A stretch of DNA of 64,000 nucleotides from Cephalotus follicularis. Lineage: Eukaryota; Streptophyta; Magnoliopsida; Oxalidales; Cephalotaceae. The notes under the pieces are model-generated. The model worked only from the letters and a program-made list of their open reading frames with translations. It was not told where the DNA came from and did not search any database. Below are positions 32,303 to 44,038 of the stretch, piece after piece; positions within the stretch are counted from its first letter, which is position 1, and each line of letters starts with the position of its first letter. Location of the stretch: assembly GCA_001972305.1 (NCBI GenBank), contig BDDD01001663.1, forward strand, positions 1-64,000, given 5' to 3'. A program made the translations under genes and the position numbers.

Positions 32303-32508
32303 CAGTCGGCTGTTCTTGTGGACAGTCGGCTGGATTGGATGAGTAGTCGACTGCCATATGAACATAGTCGGCTGTCTTGGGTTGTGTAGTCGACTGGATC
32401 TTTGTGACAGTCGACTACCTGCATTCTGGTTTGTGTAGTCGGCTGGCCCTTGTGATTGGTCGACTGCCAAGCTTCCCCAGTCGGCTGGTGCTCTGTAACA
32501 GTCAACTG
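32303..32508. promoter_or_regulatory. Phased CAGTCGACTG array, 5' LTR of C
   Basis: Ten words start at 32303, 32323, 32344, 32365, 32387, 32408, 32436, 32457, 32478 and 32499: steps 20, 21, 21, 22, 21, 28, 21, 21 and 21 bp. Words are CAGTCGGCTG, TAGTCGACTG, TGGTCGACTG and CAGTCAACTG; spacers differ. The best ordered array in the window. Confidence 0.85.
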
Positions 32509-33925
32509 TTTTGCCCAAAAAAGCGCTGTTTTCAACTGTTTTGATTTCTTTGTTCCTCGAATTGATCCAGGCCTTTTCCAAACACTGTGATAAGTCTGTT
32601 TAATGTCTTTAATGTTTCTTAGACCCTTATATGAATGGTTTTGGGTGTCTTTTAGACTGTAGTGCGTCAAAGGGAGTCGAGTGAACAATCTTTTCGTAAG
32701 AATTTTGTGAACGCAAAAAAAAAAAGGTACGGATTTCTATCGTTCCTTGGCTATCTGATTATCAAACTGAAATCAGTTTTGTTTTATGCTATACCTCTTT
32801 GTTTATGAAATTGGTAATCTTTTATGGTTTGGACATGTTTCGAAAATGAAGTTGGTTTTTGACATTTATGAATGTTTTCGACTTTATTCATATGATACGA
32901 TATGTTACGATATGTTATGATCACCTCTTTATAGCGAAGTATAAATGAGTTGATGTTTTGACTATGAAAGGTATGTTATGATACCGTTGTGAACGATTTT
33001 CAAATATGTTTTTCTGAAAGCATATTTATGTGTTTTTAAATTGATTTTGATAAATCAATGTTTTCGAAATGATTGAATACTGAGTATTGTACCCACCTAT
33101 GGGGCATACCATAGGCATGTCGTAGGCCTGGCACGGGGACATGACACTTCTGTAGTGGTATGATTAGTCTACGGTGTCTCTGAATGTTATGAATAAGTCC
33201 CATGAGGTGGTTTATGGATCCGCTATGTGATAGAGGCGTATGAATCGATTCTAGTATATGATATGTGATATGTGAGAATTGACTTGTGTAGTGTTGTACA
33301 CTTCAATTCTAGTGGGCATGTGGAATTAGCGCCTCCCTTGCCAAATATATGTTATGTGATATGTATGTGGCTCAGTATGACTTATGAATCGTGATATGAT
33401 GTTTTGAAATGTTTCGTAAATGTTCGAAAGTTATATGGATTTATGAAAGTACAAATGTGACTTTACGAATATTTAATTGTTTTTAATTGCTTAAGATTTC
33501 TGTTATGAGTTTTTATTGAAATCTTACTACTTTTAAACTTATCGTTTACTACTTTTTCTTTCCTTATCCGTACTGAGGTTTGCTCAGCCGCGTTTTTGTT
33601 TTCCATGAGGCAGGTTATCAGGAGCAGCGGGGTAATGTGTGAACGAGAGATAACCACCTTATATTTGGGATCCCTAAGAGTGTGATCCCGTTATGTTTTC
33701 TGTTTAAGTGCTCATGAACAATAAGATACATATGTTTTCGTTTTGAACTGGAAAATGTTTTAAGTTTTCAGAAATTGTAAAGTTTTTAAGTTTTCAGTTA
33801 TGCTATGACCGCCATGTTTTTGGTTGATAAGTTATGTTTACGTTTAGATATGTTATGTTATGTTTTGATAGATTCTGTATTATGACCTGTGGCGACTCCC
33901 GACGTCCGGGGGGTTTTACAGATTG

Positions 33926-33937
33926 TGGTATCAGAGA
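33926..33937 (+). other. Primer binding site of C, initiator Met tRNA type
   Basis: TGGTATCAGAGA, five bases after the LTR end TTTTACA, is the usual plant chromovirus primer site. Confidence 0.9.
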
Positions 33938-34088
33938 ATAGGTTTTGTTTCCTTAGAAGACCTAACTAGGTTTGACCTGTGAGACTGGGTAGACACTGGG
34001 TTAGGCTTTTCCGTTATGGTTTTATAATATGTTTCTGCTTCGGTTTTTGTTCATTGTGATGTTTTATGTTGTGGGTGCCTTTTCGTAG

Positions 34089-35230
34089 ATGGCACGTACA
34101 AGGAACGCTGCTCGGAGGACTTCACCCGCTGAGGCTCAGGAAGTCAGCAATGAGCCGTCTATGGAGGAACTAGTACGTCAGGCAGTCGATCGAGAGGTAC
34201 GACGCGTGTTGGGTGAACGGAAAGGAACAAGGCCGTAGGGAGCCGGTCGTTGAGGAGGATGCTCCAGCTGATGTTCACTTCGGAAGAGAAGCTGGGGACA
34301 GGACTAACACACCTACTTATATCTTCCTTGAGCGGTTCCAGAAGCAGAGACCGCAGTCTTTCAGCTCAGCCGTAACTCCTGTGGAGGCTGAGCACTGGAT
34401 TGCTCATATAGACAAGATCTTCGATGTGCTTGGTTGTAGTAACGAGCAGAAGGTTAAGTTAGCTGTTTACAAGCTTGAGGGTGATACTCAGAAATGGTGG
34501 GAGGCTGTGGATTTGGCTAAGGGTGATAGCTATGCGGAGACTTTGACCTGGTGCGAGTTTTGCGAAGTCTTTTATCAGCAGTACTTTCCCGCTACTGATA
34601 AGGAGGCTTATGCCAGGGAGTTCATCAATACCAGACAGAAGGATGGAGAGTCAGTTACAGAGTTTCTGACCTGTTTCACTAGGCTTGCTGGTTTTTCTGG
34701 GTCTGCTGACAGCACTAGAGTAGGCAGAAAAGTTCAAGTGGAAGTTACACTATCAGCTCCGGGGTAAACTGATCAACACCAGGTTTGCTGATGTTTCTGA
34801 AGTGGCAAATGTGGCAAAGAACATAGAACTGGAAAGGTTAGATTTCCAGGCAGCTCATCAGGAAAGTGACAGGAAGAGAAATAGAGGAGATTCTCAAGGG
34901 CAAGGTTCTGGACAAAATAATAAGAATAGAAATGGCAAGCGTGGAAGGAGGAATGATAATCGGGGACAGCAACAGCCTAGTAATGATCAAAGGCAAACAC
35001 AGGGAGCTGCAGATGTCCAGATTGCCAAGTGTGATGTTTGCAGTAGACAACATCCAGTAGGAGTGTGCTACAAGGCTATAGGGGCCTGTTTTGTATGTGG
35101 TCAGAAAGGGAATTTCGTGAAGGATTGTCCTGACCCTCACGCGAAGGAAAGGAAGGGGAACAATGCAGATCATGGACAGCGCAATGTGGGAGGTCGTGTC
35201 TTTGCTATCACGACTCAGCAGGCTGCTAAT
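34089..35230 (+). pseudogene. Chromovirus C gag
   Basis: Begins MARTRNAARRTSPAEAQE; then the capsid domain with AEHWIAHIDKIFDVLGCSNE, YKLEGDTQKWWEAVD and FCEVFYQQYFPATDKEAYAR, a basic Gln/Asn/Arg-rich stretch, and a zinc knuckle CFVCGQKGNFVKDCP near 35090. Gag builds the particle and binds RNA. Start chosen as the first ATG after the primer site with the conserved MARTR-like beginning. Broken copy. Confidence 0.9.
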
Positions 35231-38200
35231 GCACCAGGTACTGTTTCGGGCTTTATTTCTGTTGGTAACCGTAGGGCTTATGTTTTATATGATATTGGAT
35301 CGACCCACTCGGTTGTAGCGAGGTCTTTTGTTCGGCATCTTGGGGTGTCTTCACAATTGCTTGATCCAGCTTTGGTTCTTTCGACCCCTACGGGTTCTTC
35401 TGTTGTGATAACTGAGTGTTTTTATGCTTGCCCTCTTGTTTTCGATGATCGGATTCGAGATGCGGATCTACTTCCTATCGATATGTATGACTTCGATATG
35501 ATTCTGAGTATGAACTGGTTGGATCGTCATCGGGCTACGATTGATTGCTACACTCGGAGGGTTCTATTTGGGGATGTGAATAGACCTGAAGGCTAGGAAA
35601 TTGGTGGGTAAGGGCGTTGAAGGTTTCTTAGCTGTTGTGAAGGATGTCTCAAAGGTTGAGCCTCGCCTTGAAGACTATCCTGTGGTTAGAGAATTTTCTG
35701 ATGTGTTTTCGGAGGAGTTACCGGGTTTGCCACCGCAACGGGAAGTGGAGTTTACCATCGAACTCATTCCTGGGGCGGCACCTTTATCTAAGGCACCTTA
35801 CAGGATAGCACCGTTGGAACTGCAAGAGTTGAAGGAACAGTTACAACAGCTGTTGGATCGGGGTTTCATTCGGCCTAGTGTTTCAACGTGGGGTGCTCCG
35901 GTTCTTTTTGTGCAGAAGAAAGATGAGACTATGAGGCTATGCATAGACTACAGAGAGTTGAATCGGATTACTGTTCAGAATAAATACCCGCTACCTAGGA
36001 TTGATGACTTGTTTGATCAACTCCAGGGTGATCGATATTTCTCTAAGTTCGATTTGAGATTGGGATATCATCAGCTTCGTATAAAGGATGAAGATGTGCC
36101 TAAAACTGCTTTCAGTACTCGGTATGGGCATTATGAGTTTCTGGTGATGCCTTTCGGACTCACTAATGCACCGGCAGTTTTCATGGATCTGATGAATAGG
36201 GTGTTTCATGAGTACTTGGATCAGTTTGTGATTGTATTCATAGATGACATTCTTGTGTATTCCAAGTCGAAGGAAGAACATGAAAAATAGCTTCGTGTAG
36301 TGTTGAGTATTCTAAGGAAGAATTAGTTATACGCGAAGTTTTCAAAGTGTGAGTTCTGGTTGGAACAGGTGGCGTTTTTGGGTCATGCGGTTATAGCTGA
36401 AGGGATTAGTGTGGATCCTGCTAAAGTTGAGGCTATTAGTAAATGGCCGAGACCTACAACAGTTACGGAAGTTATGAGCTTTTTGGGCTTAGCTGGATAC
36501 TATAGGCGGTTTGTGGAAGGTTTTTCCTCTATAGCCTTACCACTAACTCAGTTTATGAGGAAAGGAGCTAAGTTTGAATGGAATGAAGAGCGTGAAGCAA
36601 GTTTCGAGAAACTGAAGGATGCACTGGTGTCAGCACCGATCCTTTGTTTACCGTCTGGGTCGGGTGGATACCAGATTTACAGTGATGCTTCTAAGAAGGG
36701 TTTGGGGTGTGTTTTGATGCAGCACGGTCATGTGATAACCTATGCTTCGAGACAGTTGAAGCGTTATGAGGTAAACTATCCTACACATGATCTCGAGTTG
36801 GCAGCTATAGTGTTTGTGTTGAAGATCTAGAGGCACTACTTGTACGGAGAAACTTGTGACGTCTTTACCGATCATAAGAGTCTCAAGTACATCTTTACGC
36901 AGAAAGAGTTGAACATGCGTTAGAGAAGGTGGTTGGAACTTCTGAAAGACTATGATCTAAATATTCAGTACCATCCTGGTAAAGCAAATGTGGTAGCTGA
37001 TGCTCTTAGTCGGAAGAGTTCTGGGAGTGTAGCGGCTTTGCTTACTTAGCCACAGTTGATAGCTGATATGGAGCGGATGGATTTACATCTATATGTTTGG
37101 GGTTCTGAAGGTTTTGTTGCTACAATGAATGTAGAGCCTACGCTTATATCTCGGATTAAGACAGCTGAGAGTGATGATGGTAAGCTTTGGGCCTTAGTCG
37201 AGAATGTTGAAAAGGGTAAGCAATCAAAGTTTCATATCGATGAGCATGGTGTGATATGGCTGGGTAATCGGTTGTGTGTTCCGTCAGATTCTTCTATCAG
37301 AGATGCTGTTTTGTCAGAGGCACACAGTTCTCCATTTTCTATACATCCGGGTTCTACGAAAATGTATAGGGACTTGAAGAAGAACTTCTGGTGGAATGGA
37401 ATGAAAAGGGATGTAGCGGAGTATGTTGGGAGGTGTTTGATCTGTCAGCAGGTAAAGATTGAGCACCAGCGTGCTAGTGGATTGTTACAGCCCTTAGAAG
37501 TCCCAGTATGGAAATGGGAGAGCATATCGATGGACTTTGTGACGGGTTTACCGAGAGCTTTCAGAAAGAACGATGTTATCCTGGTAGTAGTGGATCGATT
37601 GACTAAATCGGCTCACTTCTTAGCTATCTGAGAGGACTTCTCTGTTGATCGTTTGGCTGAAGTGTTTCAGCAAGAGATAGTGAGACTACATGGGACTCCG
37701 GTATCCATTGTTTCAGATAAGGATCCTCGTTTCACTTCGCGATTTTGGAAAGGCTTTCAGAAAGCTTGGGGTACTAGGCTCAGTTACAGTACAGCTTTCC
37801 ATCCACAGACTGATGGGCAGACTGAGAGGACCATCCATACCTTAGAGGATATGTTGAGATCTTGTGCGTTGGAGTGGACTAGAAACTGGGATGAGTATTT
37901 AAGCTTGGTGGAGTTTGCCTACAATAACAGTTGGCACGCTAGTATCGGTATGGCTCCGTTTGAAGCTCTTTATGGGAGGAAGTGTCGAGCTTCGACATGC
38001 TGGGATGAGGTTGGAGAGCGAGTTATCGAGGGACCCGAGCTAGTGCAGATCACTAGGGAGAAAGTGGCAATAGCAAGGGAGAGATTGAAAGCAGCTCAAT
38101 CTCGACAGAAAAGTTATGTGGACAGACATCGGAGAGACTTGGAGTTCAAGGTAGGTGAACATGTGTTCTTGAAAATTTCACCTTGGAAAGGGGTATGATG

Positions 38201-38571
38201 TTTTGGGCTGAAGGGAAAGTTGAGTCCACGGTTTATCGGGCCTTTCGAAGTTCTGGAGAAGATAGTCACGGTTGCTTATCGGTTAGCTTTGCCTCTGCAG
38301 TTAGCACACGTCCATAACGTGTTCCACGTGTCTTTGCTGAGAGGTTATCAGTATCATCCCCTACATGTGGTTCACTATCCGTTGGACAGTATTCGAGAAG
38401 ACCTATCTTGTGACGAGGAGGCTGACGCTATTCTGGATCGACGGGAACGGGTGACACGTAGCAAGACCGTTCTTTTGTAAAAGTGCTGTGGAAGAATCAT
38501 CCCGAACGTGAGGCCACTTGGGAGCTTGAGGAGCATATTCGGGAGCGATATCCTTACTTGTTTGTCTGAGG
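35231..38571 (+). pseudogene. Chromovirus C pol: protease, RT, RNase H, integrase, chromodomain
   Basis: Protease near 35255-35590 (YDIGSTHSVVARSFV; DMILSMNWLDRHRATIDC). Reverse transcriptase near 35690-36500 ([32 protein letters not shown]). RNase H near 36670-37000 ([27 protein letters not shown]). Integrase: zinc-binding HPGSTKMYRDLKKNFWWN with CLICQQVK near 37340-37450, core MDFVTGLP, VVVDRLTKSAHFLAI, FHPQTDGQTERT to about 38000. Chromodomain near 38450-38570 ([20 protein letters not shown]). PR-RT-RH-IN-CHD order marks a chromovirus; long LTRs and motifs fit Tekay. Broken copy. Confidence 0.9.
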
Positions 38572-38610
38572 TATGTTTGTGTTTGTGATTTCGGGACGAA
38601 ATCTTTTTTT

Positions 38611-38623
38611 TAGGGGGGGTGGA
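38611..38623 (+). other. Polypurine tract of C
   Basis: TAGGGGGGGTGGA immediately before the 3' LTR start TGTAATACCC. Confidence 0.85.
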
Positions 38624-41411
38624 TGTAATACCCTGTCTGTTCGTAAATGTGTTTTACGGACTTTTTATGTGTTTGTTTTCGGGTTTTTTTTTAATTCTGT
38701 TAATTTTAAAGTCCGGCTGCCGTATATTTTGGGCCTATGTGATTTGGGCTGTCTGATATCAGCCTAAATTTTTGTATGTCAAAATGCAATGTTGGGTTTG
38801 GGTTTTTATTTTACTTAATCAAAATTTTATTTTATTAAAACAATTCCTTTTATTTTAAAATCCTTTTATTTCCTTTCATTTTATTTATTTTTCTGTTCCT
38901 TTTTTCTTTTCTTTCCTTTTTCTTTCTTTCTTTCCTTTCTTTCTTCCCTCTCTTTCTCCCGAACTCTCTCCTTCCCTCATCAATTTCACACGTTAACAAT
39001 CTTCTTCTTTCCTTATTAATCTGATTTTGTCCCATTAATTTCCTTATCTTTCCCTCTATTCTCTCTTCTTCTTCCCGTTTAAGAGTGCTTTGTCTTTGTG
39101 TGTATGTCATCCATTGTTCCATTGCCTGGCACTGCCGAAATTGCAAGTGGAGATTACTGTGTTCCGGTGGTGTTTCATTCATCAAAAATCAAGTTGTTAT
39201 GTCCTCTCAATCCTATGTCATTTTGTGTTGACTTATGTCTTTCCTTGGATGGCATTAAAGTTGTATTTGGTTTGCATTCTTTCCTCTTCTGTTTTCTTTA
39301 TAGCCGGGTAACAAATTATTTGTGGTGTTCTTGCCATGTTTCTGGATTCTGGATAGTCATTGCAGGTTAGTGATTTCACTGTGATGATTGTTTCACTTTG
39401 TCTTTGGTTTCTTTGCTAATATTCTTGGTGTCCTTTGATTCCTCTGTATACATATGTTCTGTCATGGTGTTAGTAAGTCTGTCAGCATGTTTTATACACC
39501 TAGACTTGTCACAATCTGGTTTTAAAAGTCTGCAAGTGATAATGGATGGAATTTAGACCTGAACATATGCATATGTAAGAGAATTATTTTTTTTTCTCTT
39601 GAAGTTAGACCACTGTCTAACTGTTTCCATGTCAATTATATGTTCCTGTATCATCTAAATGTCATATATGGTCATATGTTTATGTTCTTGTGTCTCTGGT
39701 TTAATGTCATTTTCATTTAAACCAGTTTCTGCATGAAATTGTCAAGTTTCTATTGTTCTGTCGTCCAGAACAGTCGGCTGTTCTTGTGGACAGTCGGCTG
39801 GATTGGATGAGTAGTCGACTGCCATATGAACACAGTCGACTGTCTTGGGTTGTGTAGACGACTGGATCTATGTGACAGTCGACTGCCTGCATTCTGGTTT
39901 GCGTAGTCGGCTGGCCCTTGTGATTAGTCGTGTGCCAATCTTCCCCAGTCGTCTGGTGTTCTATAACAGTCGACTGTTTTGCCCAGAAAAGTGTTGTTTT
40001 CAACTGTTTTGAGTTGTTTGTTCCTCGAATCGATCTGGGTCCTTTCCAAACACTGTGATAAGTTTGTTTAATGTCTTTAATGTTTCTTAGACCCTTATAT
40101 GAATGGTTTTGGGTGTCTATTAGATTGTAGTGCTTCAAAGGGAGTTGAGTGAACAATCTTTTCGTAAGAATTTTGTGAACGCAAAAAAAAAAAGGTACGG
40201 TTTTCTATCGTTCCTTGGCTATCTGATTATCAAACTGAAATCAGTTTTGTTTTATGCTATACCTCTTTGTTTATGAAATTGGTAATGTTTTATGGTTTTG
40301 ACATGTTTCAAAAATGAAGTTGGTTTTTGACATTTATGAATGTTTCCGACATTATTCATATGATACGAAATGATACGGTATGTTACGATATGTTATGATC
40401 ACCTCTTTATAGCGAAGTATAAATAAGTTGATGTTTTGACTATGAAAGGTATGTTATGATACCATTGTGAACGATTTTCAAATATGTTTTTCTGAAAGCA
40501 TATTTATGTGTTTTTAAATTGATTTTGATAAATCAATGTTTTCAAAATGATTGAATACTGAGTATTGTACCCACCTATGGGGCGTAGCATAGGCATGTCG
40601 TAGGCCTGGCACGGGAACATGACATTTCCGTAGAGGTGTGATTAGTCTACGGCGCCTCTGAATGTTATGAATAAATACCATGAGGTGGATTTATGGAACC
40701 GCTATGTGATAGAGGCGTATGAATCGATTCTAGTATATGATATGTGATATGATATGTGATATGTGAGAATTGACTTGTGTAGTGCCCCACACTTCAATTC
40801 TAGTGGGCATGTGGAATTAGCGCCTCCCTTGCCAAATATATGTTATGTGATATGTATGTGGCTCAGTATGACTTATGAATTGTGATATGATGTTTTGAAA
40901 TGTTTCATAAATGTTCGAAAGTTATATGGATTTATGACAGTACAAATGTGACTTTACGAATATTTAATTGTTTTTAATTGCTTAAGATTTCTGTTACGAG
41001 TTTTTATTGAAATCTTACTGCTTTTAAACTTATCGTTTACTGCTTTTTCTTTCCTTATCCGTACTGAGGTTTGCTCAGCCGCGTTTTTGTTTTCCATGCG
41101 ACAGGTTATCAGGAGCAGCGGGGGAATGTCTGAACGAGAGATGACCACATTATATTTTGGATCCCTAAGAGTGTGATCCCATTATGTTTTCTGTTTAAGT
41201 GGTCATGAACAATAAGATACATATGTTTTAGTTCTGAACTGGAAAATGTTTTAAGTTTTCAGAAATTGTTAAGTTTTTAAGTTTTCAGTTATGCTATGAC
41301 TGCCACATTTTTGGCTGATAAGTTATGTTTATGTTTAGATATGTTATGTTATGTTTTGATAGATTCTGTATTATGACCTGTGATGACTCCCGCCGTCCGG
41401 GAGGTGTTACA
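38624..41411 (+). repeat. 3' LTR of chromovirus C (2788 bp)
   Basis: From TGTAATACCCTGTCTGTTCG to GGGAGGTGTTACA. Slightly longer than the 5' LTR because of small insertions, for example extra TGATATG units near 40738-40760. Confidence 0.95.
39771..39976. promoter_or_regulatory. Phased CAGTCGACTG array, 3' LTR of C
   Basis: Same ten words as in the 5' LTR, with independent changes such as TAGACGACTG and CAGTCGTCTG; word spacing is kept near 21 bp. Confidence 0.85.
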
Positions 41412-41416
41412 CATTT
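41412..41416 (+). repeat. Target-site duplication CATTT, right of element C
   Basis: CATTT, identical to 31170-31174, resuming the sequence of element B. Confidence 0.95.
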
Positions 41417-41461
41417 CCCCACTTGTTCGGAATGTAAGGGCTAAATTCGAGGATGAATTTT

Positions 41462-41478
41462 CTTTAAGGAGGGGGGAA
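41462..41478 (+). other. Polypurine tract of B
   Basis: CTTTAAGGAGGGGGGAA directly before the B LTR start TGTAATAACC; the same arrangement is seen in D on the minus strand (56662-56678). Confidence 0.85.
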
Positions 41479-41629
41479 TGTAATAACCGCAATTTCAATT
41501 AATGTATATCGCTCCAATTTTAAATAAAATATAAATTTTAATTGAGATTAATTGTCCAATTATTATACGGATTGTGGTTGTTAATTTAATTGAGCAAATG
41601 GACTTAAAAAAACCAAAAGCAGCTATCAA

Positions 41630-41708
41630 CAGCCGACTGTCACAGGGTAACAGTCGACTTGCTGATGCGTGGGGTGACAGTCGACTGCCTGTTAAAGACA
41701 GTCGACTG
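41630..41708. promoter_or_regulatory. CAGTCGACTG array 1, LTR of B
   Basis: Words at 41630, 41651, 41678 and 41699: steps 21, 27 and 21. About 150 bp from the LTR start and about 250 bp upstream of a TATA-like sequence. Confidence 0.8.
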
Positions 41709-42596
41709 GAATGGTACAGAACAGGTGTCTGTGCATGACAGGGCAGAGGCAAGGAATGATGGACAGGTGTAATGCGAAGCCAGCAGCTGCCCTCAGATGT
41801 AAAAGGATTGCCATGCACGTACTCTGCAGACCTGCAACCTGCAATCACAGCAGAGTAGTGTGAAAAAGATAGAAAGAATGAGAGAGGAGTGAACATGTGA
41901 GAGAGAGAAATGAGAAGGCTGAGTTAATGGGAATCTGGCGAATTCTATGGCTCCTAAGCCTTTATATCAGCAGTTAGATTAGAGTGTGAGCGTTAGAAAA
42001 CACTAAGGATAGAGGAGAGGCTTGCTGGAGGATTGTAGGAGTGGCATTGGAGGATTTGGGTGTTCAAAGAGACTTGAGAAACTTTGATTCTCCTGGTAAG
42101 TCACTAATCCGAATCCCTTAATGTTGTTATGGTTATTAATAAGTATATGTGTTTTAATCACCTCTATACCTACCTTCTGTAACATGCAAGCATGGTAATT
42201 ACTAGAAGTAGAATTGAATAGTGGAGAGAAGTTGTTTAATAATGGGTGAGAGAGACTTAGTGAACTCTTGATAAGCTACTGTTAGAACAACAATTGGAGC
42301 TGGATAATTAGTTAAACTCACTAACTAAATGACTGAACCTTCAAACATGCATTATATAGATCATTTCTGCTGAGATTGGAGGGCTAAGTTGGTGAAAGAG
42401 CCTTGGAAACTCAAAGAGAGAGATCAATCCCAATTTATCTCGGGATAGCGTTTAAGGTAGGGGTAATGACATATTTTGGAAGATATGAGTATGCATATCA
42501 TGTATGGTTATTTTCTGCTTGATTGCATGCACTGATTGGTTTTGTATTAGGCATTTAAATATACAACCTGCTATTGCCTGCATTTTTTGGGCAAAG

Positions 42597-42709
42597 CAGT
42601 CGACTATTCTTCATGACAGTCGACTACTCAATCTATCCAGTCGACTGTTAAGAGAAAACAATCGACTATTCAATCAAAGCAGCCGACTGTTCTTCAGAAC
42701 AGCTGACTG
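42597..42709. promoter_or_regulatory. CAGTCGACTG array 2, LTR of B
   Basis: Words at 42597, 42617, 42638, 42659, 42680 and 42700: steps 20, 21, 21, 21 and 20. Variants CAATCGACTA, CAGCCGACTG and CAGCTGACTG. Confidence 0.8.
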
Positions 42710-44038
42710 TCCTGGGTTAAAATTCTGATATAGGTTCTGTTTGGGCCTCAATTTAAATGTAATTAACTTGGCCTCCATATGGATGATTAGAACAATCAAT
42801 CCTGGCCTTATATACAAGTACATTTCAAAAACTAAACAAGTATGCACTCATTGTGAGAGTTGCGCATGAATGACTATGGTACACAATGACCTCATAGAAT
42901 GTCTTGAATTGCCATTGTGCTTCACTGTTTCCTGTATATGCTACTGTCATAATTCGTATATACTGTCTAAGTGTGCTTCAACACTATTATCACTTATTTT
43001 CAATGATTAAACCAAACTAAGTGCTATAAGCACTAATATGGATTTTTACTAATGGTTTCAAAATGAAAACTTATTGCCAATGATTTACTACTCCTCCTAT
43101 GAGAGGTACCTACTGTTTTGTTCTCCATTTGGGAACCATTATTGTATTGATATCGTTTTCCTCCTATGAGATGTACGATCAATGAATTGTTAAATGTTTA
43201 TAAAGAAAACAACTTTTATATTGCATACTATTGATATATGTAATATTTCTACTGAATTGATTGAATTGTTTGTCTATGCTTAATGCCGTTAGTCGAGTGA
43301 TGGCAGAGGTCACTGACTACGGTGTGGATCCTAGGTGCCAGGAGTTGGCTAGAGTATCACCCAAACTTATCTGCCTTGCAGATCTTATTTGTTCAATTGC
43401 CCGCTAACGCCGGCAGTAAATGTTACCTGATCTATCATCGACGGAGTGTAGGGTGATAGATAGGTGGTGCGTAGTTTGTGCTAGGAGGTAGCGACATGTG
43501 ACACCCAAACCACAGTATGAATTGATTGTACCCTTGTGCGGTATTCTTGCATTGTTTTGTCTATGGCCACTTGGCATGGTTGCTTATATATTGGAATACT
43601 TAAATGTTATTTTAATATAAAATGTCATACATGTTGCATTTATATATTACTTAGCATGCATTATCTTCCTACTTAGCCAAGTGAGGATAACGGCTAACCC
43701 CCTACAATTTCAGATTAAGCGAAGACGTTGGAGGGTGCTGCTGAAACTTTTGGAGAGCTTCTTTCTATCTTAAGGTTGTTATTTATGATGATGTACTGTA
43801 TTTGTATTGAACGGTTTGCACTCCGTTACTGTTGTAGTTTCCTTATGTATAAAGATATTGTTGGATTGTGCCTGCCCGTAGTATGGGCTGCGTGCTGATG
43901 ACTTGTATTTTATATTCCGGCTTACTGAATGCTTCCGCTTATATATGAATTGTTGAATGGAATGCTGGAATATTGTTTTAATTCTGATATCACCATATAT
44001 GCTTGTGTCTATTGTATTTGGAACAACGGGGTGTGACA

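Larger units (their letters stand above)
31175..33920 (+). repeat. 5' LTR of chromovirus C (2746 bp)
   Basis: From TGTAATACCCTATCTGTTCG to GGGGGGTTTTACA; pairs with 38624-41411. It includes a long pyrimidine tract (about 31437-31545), a 21-bp phased CAGTCGACTG array (32303-32508) and many TATGATATG-like phrases near 32890-33300. Confidence 0.95.
31175..41411 (+). mobile_element. Chromovirus C (tekay-like Ty3/gypsy), structurally whole, nested in B
   Basis: LTR (31175-33920), primer site (33926-33937), gag, protease, RT, RNase H, integrase, chromodomain, polypurine tract (38611-38623), LTR (38624-41411), with a perfect CATTT duplication. All structural parts are present in order, but the coding region is broken by roughly six to ten defects. 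By eye, about 17 substitutions in a 285-bp sample of the two LTRs (about 6 percent) suggest insertion some 2-4 million years ago under common plant rates. It is younger than B, which it interrupts. Confidence 0.95.
28253..44038 (+). mobile_element. Chromovirus B (tekay-like Ty3/gypsy), 5'-partial, host of element C
   Basis: Pol from the protease-RT linker to the chromodomain at 28253-31169, its tail at 41417-41478 and its 3' LTR at 41479-44038; between these lies element C with its own duplication. The start abuts fragment A. Protein and LTR closely match element D at 54148-64000, so B and D are one family in opposite orientations. Broken, several defects. Confidence 0.85.
41479..44038 (+). 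repeat. 3' LTR of chromovirus B (2560 bp)
   Basis: From TGTAATAACCGCAATTTC to ACGGGGTGTGACA. Matches the LTR of D (54148-56661) along its length and shares the AGCCAAGTGAGGATAACGGC phrase (near 43675) with both solo LTRs. Two CAGTCGACTG arrays inside; a TATA-like CTTTATATCAG near 41960 lies between them. Confidence 0.9.

Noticed and set aside
32303-32508. Regularly spaced short repeats with differing spacers, reminiscent of a CRISPR array
   Set aside because: Words are 10 bp, degenerate, with 11-bp spacers, in a plant LTR and repeated in both LTRs; CRISPR arrays have longer identical repeats and belong to prokaryotes.
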